Assembly (NCBI GenBank): GCA_934351255.1 | Contig: CAKRJH010000002.1 | Span: forward strand, 124,001 to 188,000 | Length of the DNA: 64,000 nt | Direction of reading: 5' to 3' | Source: an uncultured Lachnospiraceae bacterium | GTDB lineage: Bacteria > Bacillota > Clostridia > Lachnospirales > Lachnospiraceae | Shown: piece by piece, positions 34,095-42,058 of the stretch | Numbering within the stretch: position 1 is the first letter of the stretch | How the letters are laid out: each line of letters begins with the position of its first letter | Program-made: the position numbers and the translations under genes | The notes under the pieces: model-generated | Database searches by the model: none | Seen by the model: the letters and a program-made list of their open reading frames with translations, nothing else | Told to the model about the DNA's origin: nothing

Positions 34095-34123
34095 TTGCTA
34101 TCTGATAGGAAATCTTATATAAT
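34095..34123 (+). promoter_or_regulatory. Promoter of the DUF1836 gene
   Basis: TTGCTA (34095-34100) and TATAAT (34118-34123) are 17 bases apart on the plus strand, 35 bases before the ATG. The divergent yqfC leader lies on the other strand. Confidence 0.75.
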
Positions 34124-34157
34124 ATAATAAGTATGTAATGCCCTGTGGGGCGATTTT

Positions 34158-34781
34158 ATGAAGAAGGCGAGTGATCCTGTGGAAAAAAAGAAATACACCA
34201 AAGAAATGCTTCAATTACTCCGAAGCATGCAGAATATCGAATATATCCATCCGGAAGATATTCCCAATATCAACCTGTACATGGATCAGGTGACCTCGTT
34301 CATGGATGAACATCTCAAGAGTTCCAAACGCTTTGAAGATGACAAGATCCTGACCAAGACCATGATCAACAATTACACCAAGAACAAACTTCTCCCACCA
34401 CCGGAGAAAAAGAAATATACCAGTGAGCACGTCCTGCTGCTCACCTATATCTACTACCTTAAGAACTTCCTGTCCATCGGAGACATCCAGAAGATCCTGG
34501 AACCGGTCACCGAACGGTTCTTCCGGCAGGACGAGGGACTTTCCTTCCAGGATGTCTATCAGGAGGTGGTCGATCTGACCATGGCCAATATCGATGTCCA
34601 GGCGCGTGACATCATCCGCAAGATGAAGAAATCAAACGAGGCCTTTGCCGATGTGGAAGATCCGCACGACAAAGACCTGCTGTCCAAATTCACCTTTATC
34701 TGTATGTTAAGTTTCGACATCTGGGTGAAAAAATATATTATCGAGAACCTGGTAGATGACTCTCTGGGTGAAAAGAAGTAA
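34158..34781 (+). CDS. DUF1836 protein with MerR-like HTH
   Basis: The 207-residue protein matches DUF1836: a segment LTKTMINNYTKNKLLPPPEKKKYT followed by LLLTYIYYLKNFLSIGDIQKILEPV, which resembles a MerR-type winged helix plus a helical C-terminal region. It is probably a DNA-binding regulator; its targets are unknown. It stands alone on the plus strand, and its last 44 bases overlap the 3' end of the convergent PHP phosphatase gene. Confidence 0.85.
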   Translation: MKKASDPVEKKKYTKEMLQLLRSMQNIEYIHPEDIPNINLYMDQVTSFMDEHLKSSKRFEDDKILTKTMINNYTKNKLLPPPEKKKYTSEHVLLLTYIYYLKNFLSIGDIQKILEPVTERFFRQDEGLSFQDVYQEVVDLTMANIDVQARDIIRKMKKSNEAFADVEDPHDKDLLSKFTFICMLSFDIWVKKYIIENLVDDSLGEKK

Positions 34782-35490
34782 GATACGACAAATACAGATC
34801 GACTGAGGTGTTGGCGATCAGTTCCGGCGGAAAATTCAGGGAACGGACTAGTTCATCCGCATAGCAGAAGTTCGCCACATCCTCCTCTACATGAGCATCG
34901 CTGCCAAGAATGACAGGCTGCTCATATTTTTTGCACAATTGCAGCATCTGGGTATCATTTTCCTTTGCTCCCGGGCGGTATCCGTTCGGATTCAGGGAAC
35001 TGTTGTTGATTTCCAGGAGCACATGATGTTCTCCGGCTGCCTGCACCAGTGCCAGATAGTCCACCGGGAATCTGGCGTCGTCCGGATGTCCGATGATATT
35101 GACCGCCGGATTCTGCATGGCCCGGATATATGCCTCCGTGTTCTCGTCGCGGCTCTGTGATCTATAGCAAGGGGGATGGATACTGGCAATGCCCACGTCC
35201 AGTTGTGCGAGGGCATCTTCCGGCAAATCCAGTGTTCCCCGGGAATCGATAATATTACACTCACACCCAAACAGGACAGGGATCCCGGCTTTTTTGCGCC
35301 GTACCACACGCAGATTCAGAAAATAAAATGCATGAGGCCCTCCCGGCATGGCCGGCCCGTGTTCTGTGATGGCCAGCAGGGACAGACCTTTGTCCGCCGC
35401 TGCCTGCGCCATCTCCGTAATCGTGTTGTACGCATGCCCACTGGCAAGCGTGTGGGTGTGGGAATCCAATACATACTGATAAGAATCCAT
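34738..35490 (-). CDS. PHP-domain phosphatase (YcdX-like)
   Basis: The 250-residue protein has the metal-binding motifs of the PHP superfamily in order: DSHTHTLASGHAY, TEHGPAMPG, FGCECNI, SIHPPCY, IIGHPDDARFP, LEINNSSLNP and LGSDAH. YcdX-type enzymes are trinuclear-zinc phosphatases; the substrate is not known. GGGAG precedes the ATG by six bases. It follows the binding-protein gene by 33 bases and ends inside the DUF1836 gene with no visible terminator. Confidence 0.92.
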   Translation of the reverse strand: MDSYQYVLDSHTHTLASGHAYNTITEMAQAAADKGLSLLAITEHGPAMPGGPHAFYFLNLRVVRRKKAGIPVLFGCECNIIDSRGTLDLPEDALAQLDVGIASIHPPCYRSQSRDENTEAYIRAMQNPAVNIIGHPDDARFPVDYLALVQAAGEHHVLLEINNSSLNPNGYRPGAKENDTQMLQLCKKYEQPVILGSDAHVEEDVANFCYADELVRSLNFPPELIANTSVDLYLSYLTSFHPESHLPGSR

Positions 35491-35523
35491 GTTCGTCTCC
35501 CTTCTCTTTGGTAATCATGTTGT

Positions 35524-36555
35524 CTATTTGTTGACTGCTTTTTTCGCAAGACTGGTGTCCACCAGTTTGTCATATGGCGCTCTCTGCTCGATCACGCCGG
35601 ACTGTTCCAGAATATCCTGAAGAAGCTCAAAACTTTCCTGCTCGAAGATCATATCCGCCTTCCAGGTTCCCTGGTCATAGTAGCGTCTGACCACCGTCTC
35701 CAGTGCCTTGGCATCGGTCTGTGGGAACTGCGGTGCGATCACTTCTGCGATCTCCTCCGGTGTGTGGCTCTGCACATAATCCATGCCCTTCTGCAGTGCA
35801 TTGGTAAAATGCTGCAGCAGATCCTGATGGTCTTTGAGATAACTCTCCCTGGCAGAGTATGCCGTATATGGCACATTGCCGCTGGCCTCGCCCAGGGATG
35901 CTACCACCACGCCCTTCTTATCCGCCTCCAGAGATGCTGCGAACGGCTCAAATTCCACGGTGTAATCTCCCTGGCCGGATGCGAATGCCTGCGCTGTCAG
36001 GCCAAAGTCAATGTTGGTGATGATCTTGACATCCCTGGCAGGATCAATGCCATTCTTTTTGAGAATGTACTCCAGCACCATCTCAGGCATGCCGCCCGGA
36101 CGGCCTCCGAGGATCGTTTTTCCCTTTAATTTGGACCAGGTAAAATCAGGATCAGCCTCTCTGGCTACCAGAAAGTTTCCTGCCCGCTGTGTGAGCTGTG
36201 CAAAATTGATGATCGAATCCTGTGCACCCTCCTGGTACACATAGATGCTGGACTCCGATCCCATAAAGCCCACATCCGCCTCTCCGGCCAGTACCGCCGT
36301 CATGACATTGTCGGCACCGCTTCCATTGATCAGTTCCAGCGCAATGCCCTCCTCCTCAAAGTATCCTTTTTCAATCGCTACATACTGAGGTGCATAAAAA
36401 ATTGAATGTGCCACTTCATTGAGACGAAGTGTCGTCAGTTCTTCCTTCTTCCCGCACCCGGACAACAGCATTCCCGCCGCCAGACTCATGCACAGTACAA
36501 GCGCCAGTGCCGGCCGGAGCCCTGTTCTCCTCCGTTTCCGTTTCATACCTTTCAT
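35524..36555 (-). CDS. ABC transporter substrate-binding lipoprotein (NMT1/SsuA-like), orphan
   Basis: The 343-residue precursor has a basic N-terminus (KRKRRRTGLRP), a hydrophobic segment and the lipobox LLSGCG. The body matches NMT1/ThiY/SsuA-type binding proteins: VAHSIFYAPQYVAIEKGYFEEEG, AVLAGEADVGFMGSESSIY and KGKTILGGRPGGMPEM. These bind thiamine precursors, sulfonates, nitrate or taurine. No permease or ATPase gene is adjacent, so the transporter must be elsewhere or the protein has another role. GGAG lies seven bases before the ATG at 36555. A GCATAAGATA motif lies 27 bases upstream. Confidence 0.88.
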   Translation of the reverse strand: MKGMKRKRRRTGLRPALALVLCMSLAAGMLLSGCGKKEELTTLRLNEVAHSIFYAPQYVAIEKGYFEEEGIALELINGSGADNVMTAVLAGEADVGFMGSESSIYVYQEGAQDSIINFAQLTQRAGNFLVAREADPDFTWSKLKGKTILGGRPGGMPEMVLEYILKKNGIDPARDVKIITNIDFGLTAQAFASGQGDYTVEFEPFAASLEADKKGVVVASLGEASGNVPYTAYSARESYLKDHQDLLQHFTNALQKGMDYVQSHTPEEIAEVIAPQFPQTDAKALETVVRRYYDQGTWKADMIFEQESFELLQDILEQSGVIEQRAPYDKLVDTSLAKKAVNK

Positions 36556-36581
36556 ACAGATACTCCAAAATATTATCAGAA

Positions 36582-36608
36582 TATCTTATGCTTCTACAGG
36601 CGATAGGT
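36582..36608 (-). promoter_or_regulatory. GCATAAGATA motif with upstream AC before the binding-protein gene
   Basis: CATAAGATA (36582-36590) has AC exactly 16 bases upstream (36607-36608) on the minus strand, the same arrangement as before the amidase gene. It overlaps the end of the cyclo-ligase gene. Chance is a real possibility for a pattern this short. Confidence 0.3.
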
Positions 36609-37172
36609 GATAAACTGCTGCGGTGTGACCAGACCCATCGGACAGATGTCGGTCGGCTGATGTTCCAGTTCCCCGTCCACCACCTGATATTCGTAGGCCA
36701 CTGCCAGCGTGATCAGATCCGGACCCCCATACCGGGCCAGATATTTGTCATAATATCCGCCTCCATATCCGATCCGGTGTAGTTTGCGGTCAAAGGCCAA
36801 TCCCGGAAGAAGCATAATGCCCTCTCTTGCCTCCACTCTCAGACCTCCTGTCGGCTCCGGGATACCCTTCTCGCTTTTCTCAAGCTGATCCAGAGAAGTG
36901 ATCTCATAAAAGTTCATCTCTTCTCCTTCTACGCGTGGGACAGCCACGCGGATATTCCTTACATCTTGTCCCATTTTCAGGACATGTTCAATGATCTTTT
37001 TGGTGTCCACCTCAGTCCCGTAGGAAACATACGGGAAGAACCAGGACGCCCCCTTCCAGCACGGCAGTCCCATCAGCCGGCTGCGGATCTGGCTGTCCTG
37101 CTGCCTTCTCTCCATGGCCGGCATACTGCGGCGCTTTTTTTTCATACGTTCTCTGGCTTCTTTTTTTGTCAT
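36594..37172 (-). CDS. 5-formyltetrahydrofolate cyclo-ligase
   Basis: This 192-residue enzyme converts 5-formyl-THF to 5,10-methenyl-THF using ATP. Family marks are the basic N-terminus (KKEARERMKKKRRSM), WFFPYVSYGTEVDT, IMLLPGLAFDRKLHRIGYGGGYYDKYL and the C-terminal PTDICPMGLVTPQ. AGAGGG lies shortly before the ATG. It heads a short run with the binding protein and PHP genes, spaced by 38 and 33 bases. Confidence 0.93.
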   Translation of the reverse strand: MTKKEARERMKKKRRSMPAMERRQQDSQIRSRLMGLPCWKGASWFFPYVSYGTEVDTKKIIEHVLKMGQDVRNIRVAVPRVEGEEMNFYEITSLDQLEKSEKGIPEPTGGLRVEAREGIMLLPGLAFDRKLHRIGYGGGYYDKYLARYGGPDLITLAVAYEYQVVDGELEHQPTDICPMGLVTPQQFITYRL

Positions 37173-37218
37173 GTCATCCCTCTTTTCAAAACGGCCTCCG
37201 CTCTCCGGGAATACTCCA

Positions 37219-37253
37219 TCTTCGGATACTAAAAGCGGCCGTCTTCGGATACT
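37219..37253 (-). repeat. 12-bp direct repeat upstream of the cyclo-ligase gene
   Basis: tcttcggatact occurs at 37219-37230 and 37242-37253. Around it GGCCGCT and AGCGGAGGCC can pair over the space between DUF896 and the cyclo-ligase gene, giving a weak stem. The role is unknown. Confidence 0.45.
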
Positions 37254-37256
37254 TAC

Positions 37257-37475
37257 CTAGCTGCGTCTGCCATATTTCTTTCCAAGATCCGTAATACTTC
37301 CGTCTTTTTCCACAATAGAAACATTGTTGAGCTGGCTGACTACATTAGCCCGGATATCAGCCAGGTACTGCTTGCGCAGTTTCTGCTGTTCTTCCTTTTC
37401 CGCCGGCGTCAGCCCCTCGGCCTTGGATTTATGATATAACTCATTGATCCTTGCAATCTTTTCCTCCGTCATCAT
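37257..37475 (-). CDS. DUF896 (YnzC-like) small protein
   Basis: The 72-residue protein reads EEKIARINELYHKSKAEGLTP, EKEEQQKLRKQYLADIRANV then YGRRS, the DUF896 helical hairpin pattern. B. subtilis YnzC is a small cytosolic protein of uncertain function. Its ATG overlaps the stop of the flavoprotein gene by four bases, so the two are co-translated. Confidence 0.92.
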   Translation of the reverse strand: MMTEEKIARINELYHKSKAEGLTPAEKEEQQKLRKQYLADIRANVVSQLNNVSIVEKDGSITDLGKKYGRRS

Positions 37476-39130
37476 GTTTCCTCCTGTTTCTGATATCTGC
37501 TGATCACACTCTGTGCCACCCGGATCCCGTCCATGGCTGCCGAAGTGATCCCTCCTGCATAGCCGGCTCCTTCCCCACAGGGATACAGCCCTCTTTTTTC
37601 ACTCTCACACTGTTCATCTCTCACAATGCGGACCGGTGAGGATGTCCTGGTCTCCACGCCGGAGATCAGACAGTCATCCCTGTCATACCCGGCGATCTTT
37701 CTGCCAAATGCCGGCATTGCCTCCGCGACCGCATCCCCCAGAAATGCCGGAAGCATACCGCGGACATCCCCGAGAACATATCCGCCTTTCATCTGAGGCC
37801 GGACCTGCCCAAGTGCAGTGCTTGGCACCCTGTCACGGAAATCCTTCCAAAGCTGAACAGGGATCTTCCCCTGCCCGGCACGGTATGCACTGTTCTCCAG
37901 TCTTCTCTGAAATTCTACACCTGCCAGTACATCCTGTCCACCAAAATCCTGCGGTGTGACCGTCACCACGATCGCACTGTTGGCATTTTCACCATCACGG
38001 GCATGGTCACTCATACCATTGATCACCAGCCTGTCCGGCTCACTGGATGCATTGACCACATATCCGCCCGGACACATACAAAATGAGTATACACCCCTTC
38101 CCTGTGCCGTATGATATGTCAGTTTGTAATCGGCAGCCGGAAGTTTATCCCACCAGTCGCCGTACTGGCTCCTGCCGATCATCTCCTGCGGATGCTCCAC
38201 ACGGACACCCACCGCAAATGGCTTGGGTTCCATCGGCACGTTGCAATCGTGCAACAGGGCAAACGTATCTCTGGCACTGTGGCCTGTGGCCAGGATCAGG
38301 TGCCTGCACGGTCTCTGCGTCTGTTTCCCATCATGCGTATACATGATCTTCTCCAGCGTTCCGTCTGCATTCCACTCGGCTCCGTCGAACCGGCTGTCAA
38401 AACACACTGTGCCTCCCAGTTCCTCAATGGCCAGCCGCATCTGCCGTACAATGTCCCTCAGAAGATCCGTTCCGATATGAGGTTTCTGCAGATACAGGAT
38501 CTGCTCCGGTGCCCCAAACCGCACAAACGTCTCAAGCACCTGTCTGTTTCTTCCGGTCGGATCCTTAACCATGGTATTGAGCTTGCCATCGGAAAAGGTG
38601 CCTGCACCTCCCTCGCCAAACTGTACATTGGTCTCCGGATCAAGGGCTCCTCCCTCCCAGAACTGCTCCACCTTTCGCTGTCTGGTCTCCACACAGGAGC
38701 CCCGCTCCAGAACCACCGGACAAAGTCCGGCCCTCGCCAGGGTATATGCCGCAAACAGGCCGGCCGGTCCGGTTCCCACCACCACTGGAGGAATCTGTGG
38801 TTTCTCACACATAATCTCCCTGTGTGGTGCTGTGACGTTTAGCCATTTACCGTCCGGCCTGCCATAGCGCGCCAGAACCTTCTTCTCATGGTCCGTCCGG
38901 AATCTCACCTGATAGATAAACTGGATCTGTGACTTTTTGCGTGCATCCAGAGAACGCCGTACGATCTCCAGTTCCCGGATCTGTCTGACACCCAGATGCA
39001 GAGCCCCTGCCACCGTCTGGGCCACCAGATGCCTCTCCTGCTCTCCGATGATCCCACGGCGCACCGTTTCCTCTCCGGCACGTTCGATCACCCTGATCAC
39101 CGGGATCTTGATCTGTGATAACTGAATCAC
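37472..39130 (-). CDS. FAD-dependent dehydrogenase (COG2509 family)
   Basis: The 552-residue flavoprotein has the dinucleotide motif VVVGTGPAGLFAAYTLARAG, then VQFGEGGAGTFSDGKLNT, ILATGHSARDTFALLH, VGVRVEHPQEMI and the C-terminal YPCGEGAGYAGGITSAAMDG. This is the COG2509 uncharacterised FAD-dependent dehydrogenase group; the substrate is unknown. The start is GTG at 39130, overlapping the ylxM stop (GTGA). It lies in an overlapping cluster with a second flavoprotein, ylxM and DUF896. Confidence 0.9.
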   Translation of the reverse strand: MIQLSQIKIPVIRVIERAGEETVRRGIIGEQERHLVAQTVAGALHLGVRQIRELEIVRRSLDARKKSQIQFIYQVRFRTDHEKKVLARYGRPDGKWLNVTAPHREIMCEKPQIPPVVVGTGPAGLFAAYTLARAGLCPVVLERGSCVETRQRKVEQFWEGGALDPETNVQFGEGGAGTFSDGKLNTMVKDPTGRNRQVLETFVRFGAPEQILYLQKPHIGTDLLRDIVRQMRLAIEELGGTVCFDSRFDGAEWNADGTLEKIMYTHDGKQTQRPCRHLILATGHSARDTFALLHDCNVPMEPKPFAVGVRVEHPQEMIGRSQYGDWWDKLPAADYKLTYHTAQGRGVYSFCMCPGGYVVNASSEPDRLVINGMSDHARDGENANSAIVVTVTPQDFGGQDVLAGVEFQRRLENSAYRAGQGKIPVQLWKDFRDRVPSTALGQVRPQMKGGYVLGDVRGMLPAFLGDAVAEAMPAFGRKIAGYDRDDCLISGVETRTSSPVRIVRDEQCESEKRGLYPCGEGAGYAGGITSAAMDGIRVAQSVISRYQKQEET

Positions 39131-39504
39131 TCTTCTTCCTCCAACAATTCTCTTAATTCCTCCAATATCTGCTGAAACGGCGCATCGGACAAGTCGATCT
39201 TACCCTGTTCGTCAAGTTCCTGCAGTTGGCGGTGTACCTGTTTCATCTGTTTTTTCTGCTCCTGAAATCGTCGCACCAGACCGAGTTTATCCTCGTAGCC
39301 CTGCAGACGGACCGTCGTTCGCTTCAGTGCATCATGGACACCCTGTCTGGTAATTCCCATATCCTGGGCAATCTCGGAAAGGGAATAATCATCCAGTATA
39401 TATTCCTCAAAGATCTGTCGCTGGTTCTCTTTTAACAATGCACCATAAAAATCGTAGAGCATGGATAATTCCACTCTCTGCAACAATGCAAGTTCTTCTT
39501 TCAT
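39127..39504 (-). CDS. ylxM: YlxM-family helix-turn-helix protein (SRP-associated), relocated
   Basis: The 125-residue protein has the YlxM/p13 pattern: RVELSMLYDFYGALLKENQR, DDYSLSEIAQDMGITRQGVH and DALKRTTVRLQGYEDKLGLV. YlxM binds Ffh/SRP components and its gene normally lies between ftsY and ffh. Here it lies about 10 kb downstream of ffh, between two flavoprotein genes, overlapping both by four bases (ATGA and GTGA). A longer frame to 39573 is not conserved; the ATG at 39504 follows AGAGG by nine bases. Confidence 0.9.
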   Translation of the reverse strand: MKEELALLQRVELSMLYDFYGALLKENQRQIFEEYILDDYSLSEIAQDMGITRQGVHDALKRTTVRLQGYEDKLGLVRRFQEQKKQMKQVHRQLQELDEQGKIDLSDAPFQQILEELRELLEEEE

Positions 39505-40751
39505 CTGTCTGTGCCTCTTCCTCTGTTTCTCGCGGCGGCTTTTCCCGCCAGGATCCCGGTGGTCCACGCCCACTGCAGATTGTAACCTCCGCAGATGCCA
39601 TCAACGTCTAATGTCTCTCCCACCGCATATATCCCCGGCACGCGCCGGATCTCCATGGTCTCCGGATTGACCTCGTCCAGTGCCAGTCCTCCGCTGGTCA
39701 CCTGCGCCTTATCAAATCCACTGATCCCTGACACTCCCAGTTTCCAGGATTTCATCCTGGAGGCGAGCTGTTTTCGTCTGGCCGGCGTCAGTGCATCCAC
39801 TGCACCATCCGGATCCAGCCCTGCCATCCGGGCACATACCCTGGCCAGCTTATTATGTACCAGACCTTCCAGTGCCTGCTCCAGGCTCCTTCCCGCCAGA
39901 TGACAGGCGCGGTAGGCCAGTTCCTCCTCCAGTTCCGGGAGTTCCATCCATGGAAGAATATCAAGATACAGCGACACCTTCTCGCCCTGTTCCAGCGCAC
40001 GCGCCGCAAACCGGCTCACCTGAAAGACCGGAATTCCGGAAATTCCATGCGCTACCATCTGCAGTTCTCCCTCATCCTGCGAAAGGATACGATCCTTTCC
40101 CTGCACCATGGTCACCCTTCCCCGGGTGCGCACTCCGGTCCAGCCCTTCATAAAATCTCCTTTGAGTTCCAGTGAAGTCAGTGCCGGAAGCGGAGTTATG
40201 ATCCGGCAGCCAAACTGCTGCAGCAGATGATACACCTCCCCATGTGTGCCATGCACCGGAGAAGCCTTTCCTCCCATTGCCAGGATCACATTACGCGCCA
40301 GATACTGTTCACGGTCCGTCACCACACGCCAGCCCCCTTTTTCGGGCACCAGCTCTATGAGTTCTTCTTCCAGGGAAATCGTCACCCCCCGAGACCGTAT
40401 CCCCTGTTCCAACGCATGCACCACGGCACTGGCATTGCCCGATGCCGGATAATAGTATCCCTCCCTCTGCCATGGAGTGATCCCAATCTCATGCATCCAG
40501 GAGAGTGTCTTCTCCTGTGGAAACCTCTGCAGGATCTCCCAGGCGAGTCCGGGTGTGTCCGAACGATAACAAGACGGCTCCTGTCTGGCATTGGTAAAAT
40601 TACATCTGCCATTTCCAGTCGCCGCCAGTTTCCGACCACATTTTTTATTGTGTTCCAGTACCAGAGTCTCACACCCGGTCCCGGCTGCCTCCCAGGCTGC
40701 CGCCATACCGGAGGCCCCCGCACCTATGATTATCAGAGGAATACTTCTCAT
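39501..40751 (-). CDS. NAD(P)/FAD-dependent oxidoreductase (HI0933/YhiN family)
   Basis: The 416-residue flavoprotein starts PLIIIGAGASGMAAAWEAAG and shows KKCGRKLAATGNGRCNFTNA, GKASPVHGTHGEVYHLLQQFG and the C-terminal AVGETLDVDGICGGYNLQWAW. This is the HI0933-like family of unknown substrate. Its stop overlaps ylxM by four bases. Two unrelated flavoproteins flanking ylxM suggests chance operon assembly rather than a shared pathway. Confidence 0.92.
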   Translation of the reverse strand: MRSIPLIIIGAGASGMAAAWEAAGTGCETLVLEHNKKCGRKLAATGNGRCNFTNARQEPSCYRSDTPGLAWEILQRFPQEKTLSWMHEIGITPWQREGYYYPASGNASAVVHALEQGIRSRGVTISLEEELIELVPEKGGWRVVTDREQYLARNVILAMGGKASPVHGTHGEVYHLLQQFGCRIITPLPALTSLELKGDFMKGWTGVRTRGRVTMVQGKDRILSQDEGELQMVAHGISGIPVFQVSRFAARALEQGEKVSLYLDILPWMELPELEEELAYRACHLAGRSLEQALEGLVHNKLARVCARMAGLDPDGAVDALTPARRKQLASRMKSWKLGVSGISGFDKAQVTSGGLALDEVNPETMEIRRVPGIYAVGETLDVDGICGGYNLQWAWTTGILAGKAAARNRGRGTDR

Positions 40752-40783
40752 CGCGTCCCTTTCCAGGCCCAGCAGTTCCGGAC

Positions 40784-41452
40784 TCAGCTGGAATAATTTT
40801 CCAGAATGCTGAACAACTCTTTGTCATTTTTGACACGCACACCCTGCTTTAGCCGGTTCCGTTCTGCCTTTGGCAGGGAATCGTAGGATATACCTGTCCG
40901 TTCATATACCGTTTTCTTATCTCCGTAATATACCACAACTTCACCTTCGTCCGCAATCAGATAATACTTGTAAGTCACCTTTTGCACATCATATTCTTTT
41001 TTGACGGTCAGGTGACTGGAAGAAAACGAAGCCACTTCCATGCTCTGAAGTCCGGCCAGGTACTCCTCCACCGGCATCTTCTGCATATAATCTTCACAAT
41101 ACTTTTCCACATCCTGTCTGGTCTTTCCCACCAGTTCCTGAGGAAGCACGCCGTAGTCTACCGCCTGTGTATTATCCTTCAGATTATACTGCACTGTCTG
41201 GTAGATCGCATCTTCCGCCAGATATTTCTCCTGGGCTGCAGCCTGTCTGGTGGCCTCCTGCCGGATCTCGTCTACGCCCTCGTCCACCTGTTTCTGTACA
41301 TCGACCGCAATCTGATCCGACAGTCGCTCGGAAGCCACCCTCTGCTCCTGTCTCAGTGTCTGCAGCAGCCCTACATAACAAAGCGCACTGCCACCTGCTA
41401 CCATGACTGCCATCAACACCATACCGCAAAAAAATCTCCAACCTCTCGTCAT
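40784..41452 (-). CDS. Membrane-anchored protein with BofC-like C-terminal domain
   Basis: The 222-residue protein has one N-terminal membrane segment (FFCGMVLMAVMVAGGSALCYV), a helical charged region and a C-terminal domain (LIADEGEVVVYYGDKKTVYE then YDSLPKAERNRLKQGV) that resembles the BofC C-terminal domain. BofC is an intermembrane-space checkpoint protein controlling pro-sigma-K processing. Similarity is by eye and only to that domain. The ATG at 41452 follows GGCGG by eight bases; the longer frame overlaps rnhA and is unlikely. A weak TTGTTT-18-TATATT promoter lies just upstream. Confidence 0.65.
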   Translation of the reverse strand: MTRGWRFFCGMVLMAVMVAGGSALCYVGLLQTLRQEQRVASERLSDQIAVDVQKQVDEGVDEIRQEATRQAAAQEKYLAEDAIYQTVQYNLKDNTQAVDYGVLPQELVGKTRQDVEKYCEDYMQKMPVEEYLAGLQSMEVASFSSSHLTVKKEYDVQKVTYKYYLIADEGEVVVYYGDKKTVYERTGISYDSLPKAERNRLKQGVRVKNDKELFSILENYSS

Positions 41453-41543
41453 ACTCAGGACCGCCTTTCCAAGGTATTTTTCTTGAGTATGCCCGGATTT
41501 GGTATTTCTATACAATATAATGAACAGGAAATGCCGGAAACAA

Positions 41544-42035
41544 TTACTGGTCTTCGCTGTCACAGACCGGATCGATCAACAGATCATCTCCGTCTGCCGC
41601 CGTCGTGGCAAGCGTGTCACACCGCTCATTTTCCGGATGTCCCGCATGCCCTTTCACCCAATGAAATGCTATCTCATGCGGTTCCATAGCAGCCAGCATG
41701 CGCTTCCATAGATCCACATTTTTGACCGGTTCATTTTTGCCGCGCTTCCATCCCTTGCGGATCCATCCATCGATCCAGTGTTCCGTAAATGCCTTGATCA
41801 CATACTGGGAATCCGAATACAGATCAATATGGCACGGCCGGTTGAGTGCTTCCAGCCCCGCGATCACCGCCATCATCTCCATGCGGTTGTTGGTCGTCTT
41901 GCGGTAGCCGCAGGAAAGTTCCTTGTCATGTACCCCGCCCTTTGCATCCACAAAACGCAGGATCGCGCCGTATCCTCCCGGTCCATCCGGATTTCCTCTC
42001 GCCGCTCCGTCAGTAAACATCATAATGTGTGTCAT
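41544..42035 (-). CDS. rnhA: Ribonuclease HI
   Basis: RNase HI degrades the RNA of RNA-DNA hybrids. The 163-residue protein has the DEDD residues in IMMFTDGAARGNPDGPGGYG, NNRMEMMAV, LYSDSQYVI and NERCDTLA, plus the basic handle KGWKRGKNEPVKNVDLW. The ATG at 42035 follows GGAG by six bases and was chosen over two upstream ATGs. It follows the MutS-like gene by 23 bases. Confidence 0.95.
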   Translation of the reverse strand: MTHIMMFTDGAARGNPDGPGGYGAILRFVDAKGGVHDKELSCGYRKTTNNRMEMMAVIAGLEALNRPCHIDLYSDSQYVIKAFTEHWIDGWIRKGWKRGKNEPVKNVDLWKRMLAAMEPHEIAFHWVKGHAGHPENERCDTLATTAADGDDLLIDPVCDSEDQ

Positions 42036-42058
42036 GATACTCTCCATTCCATCTCTTG

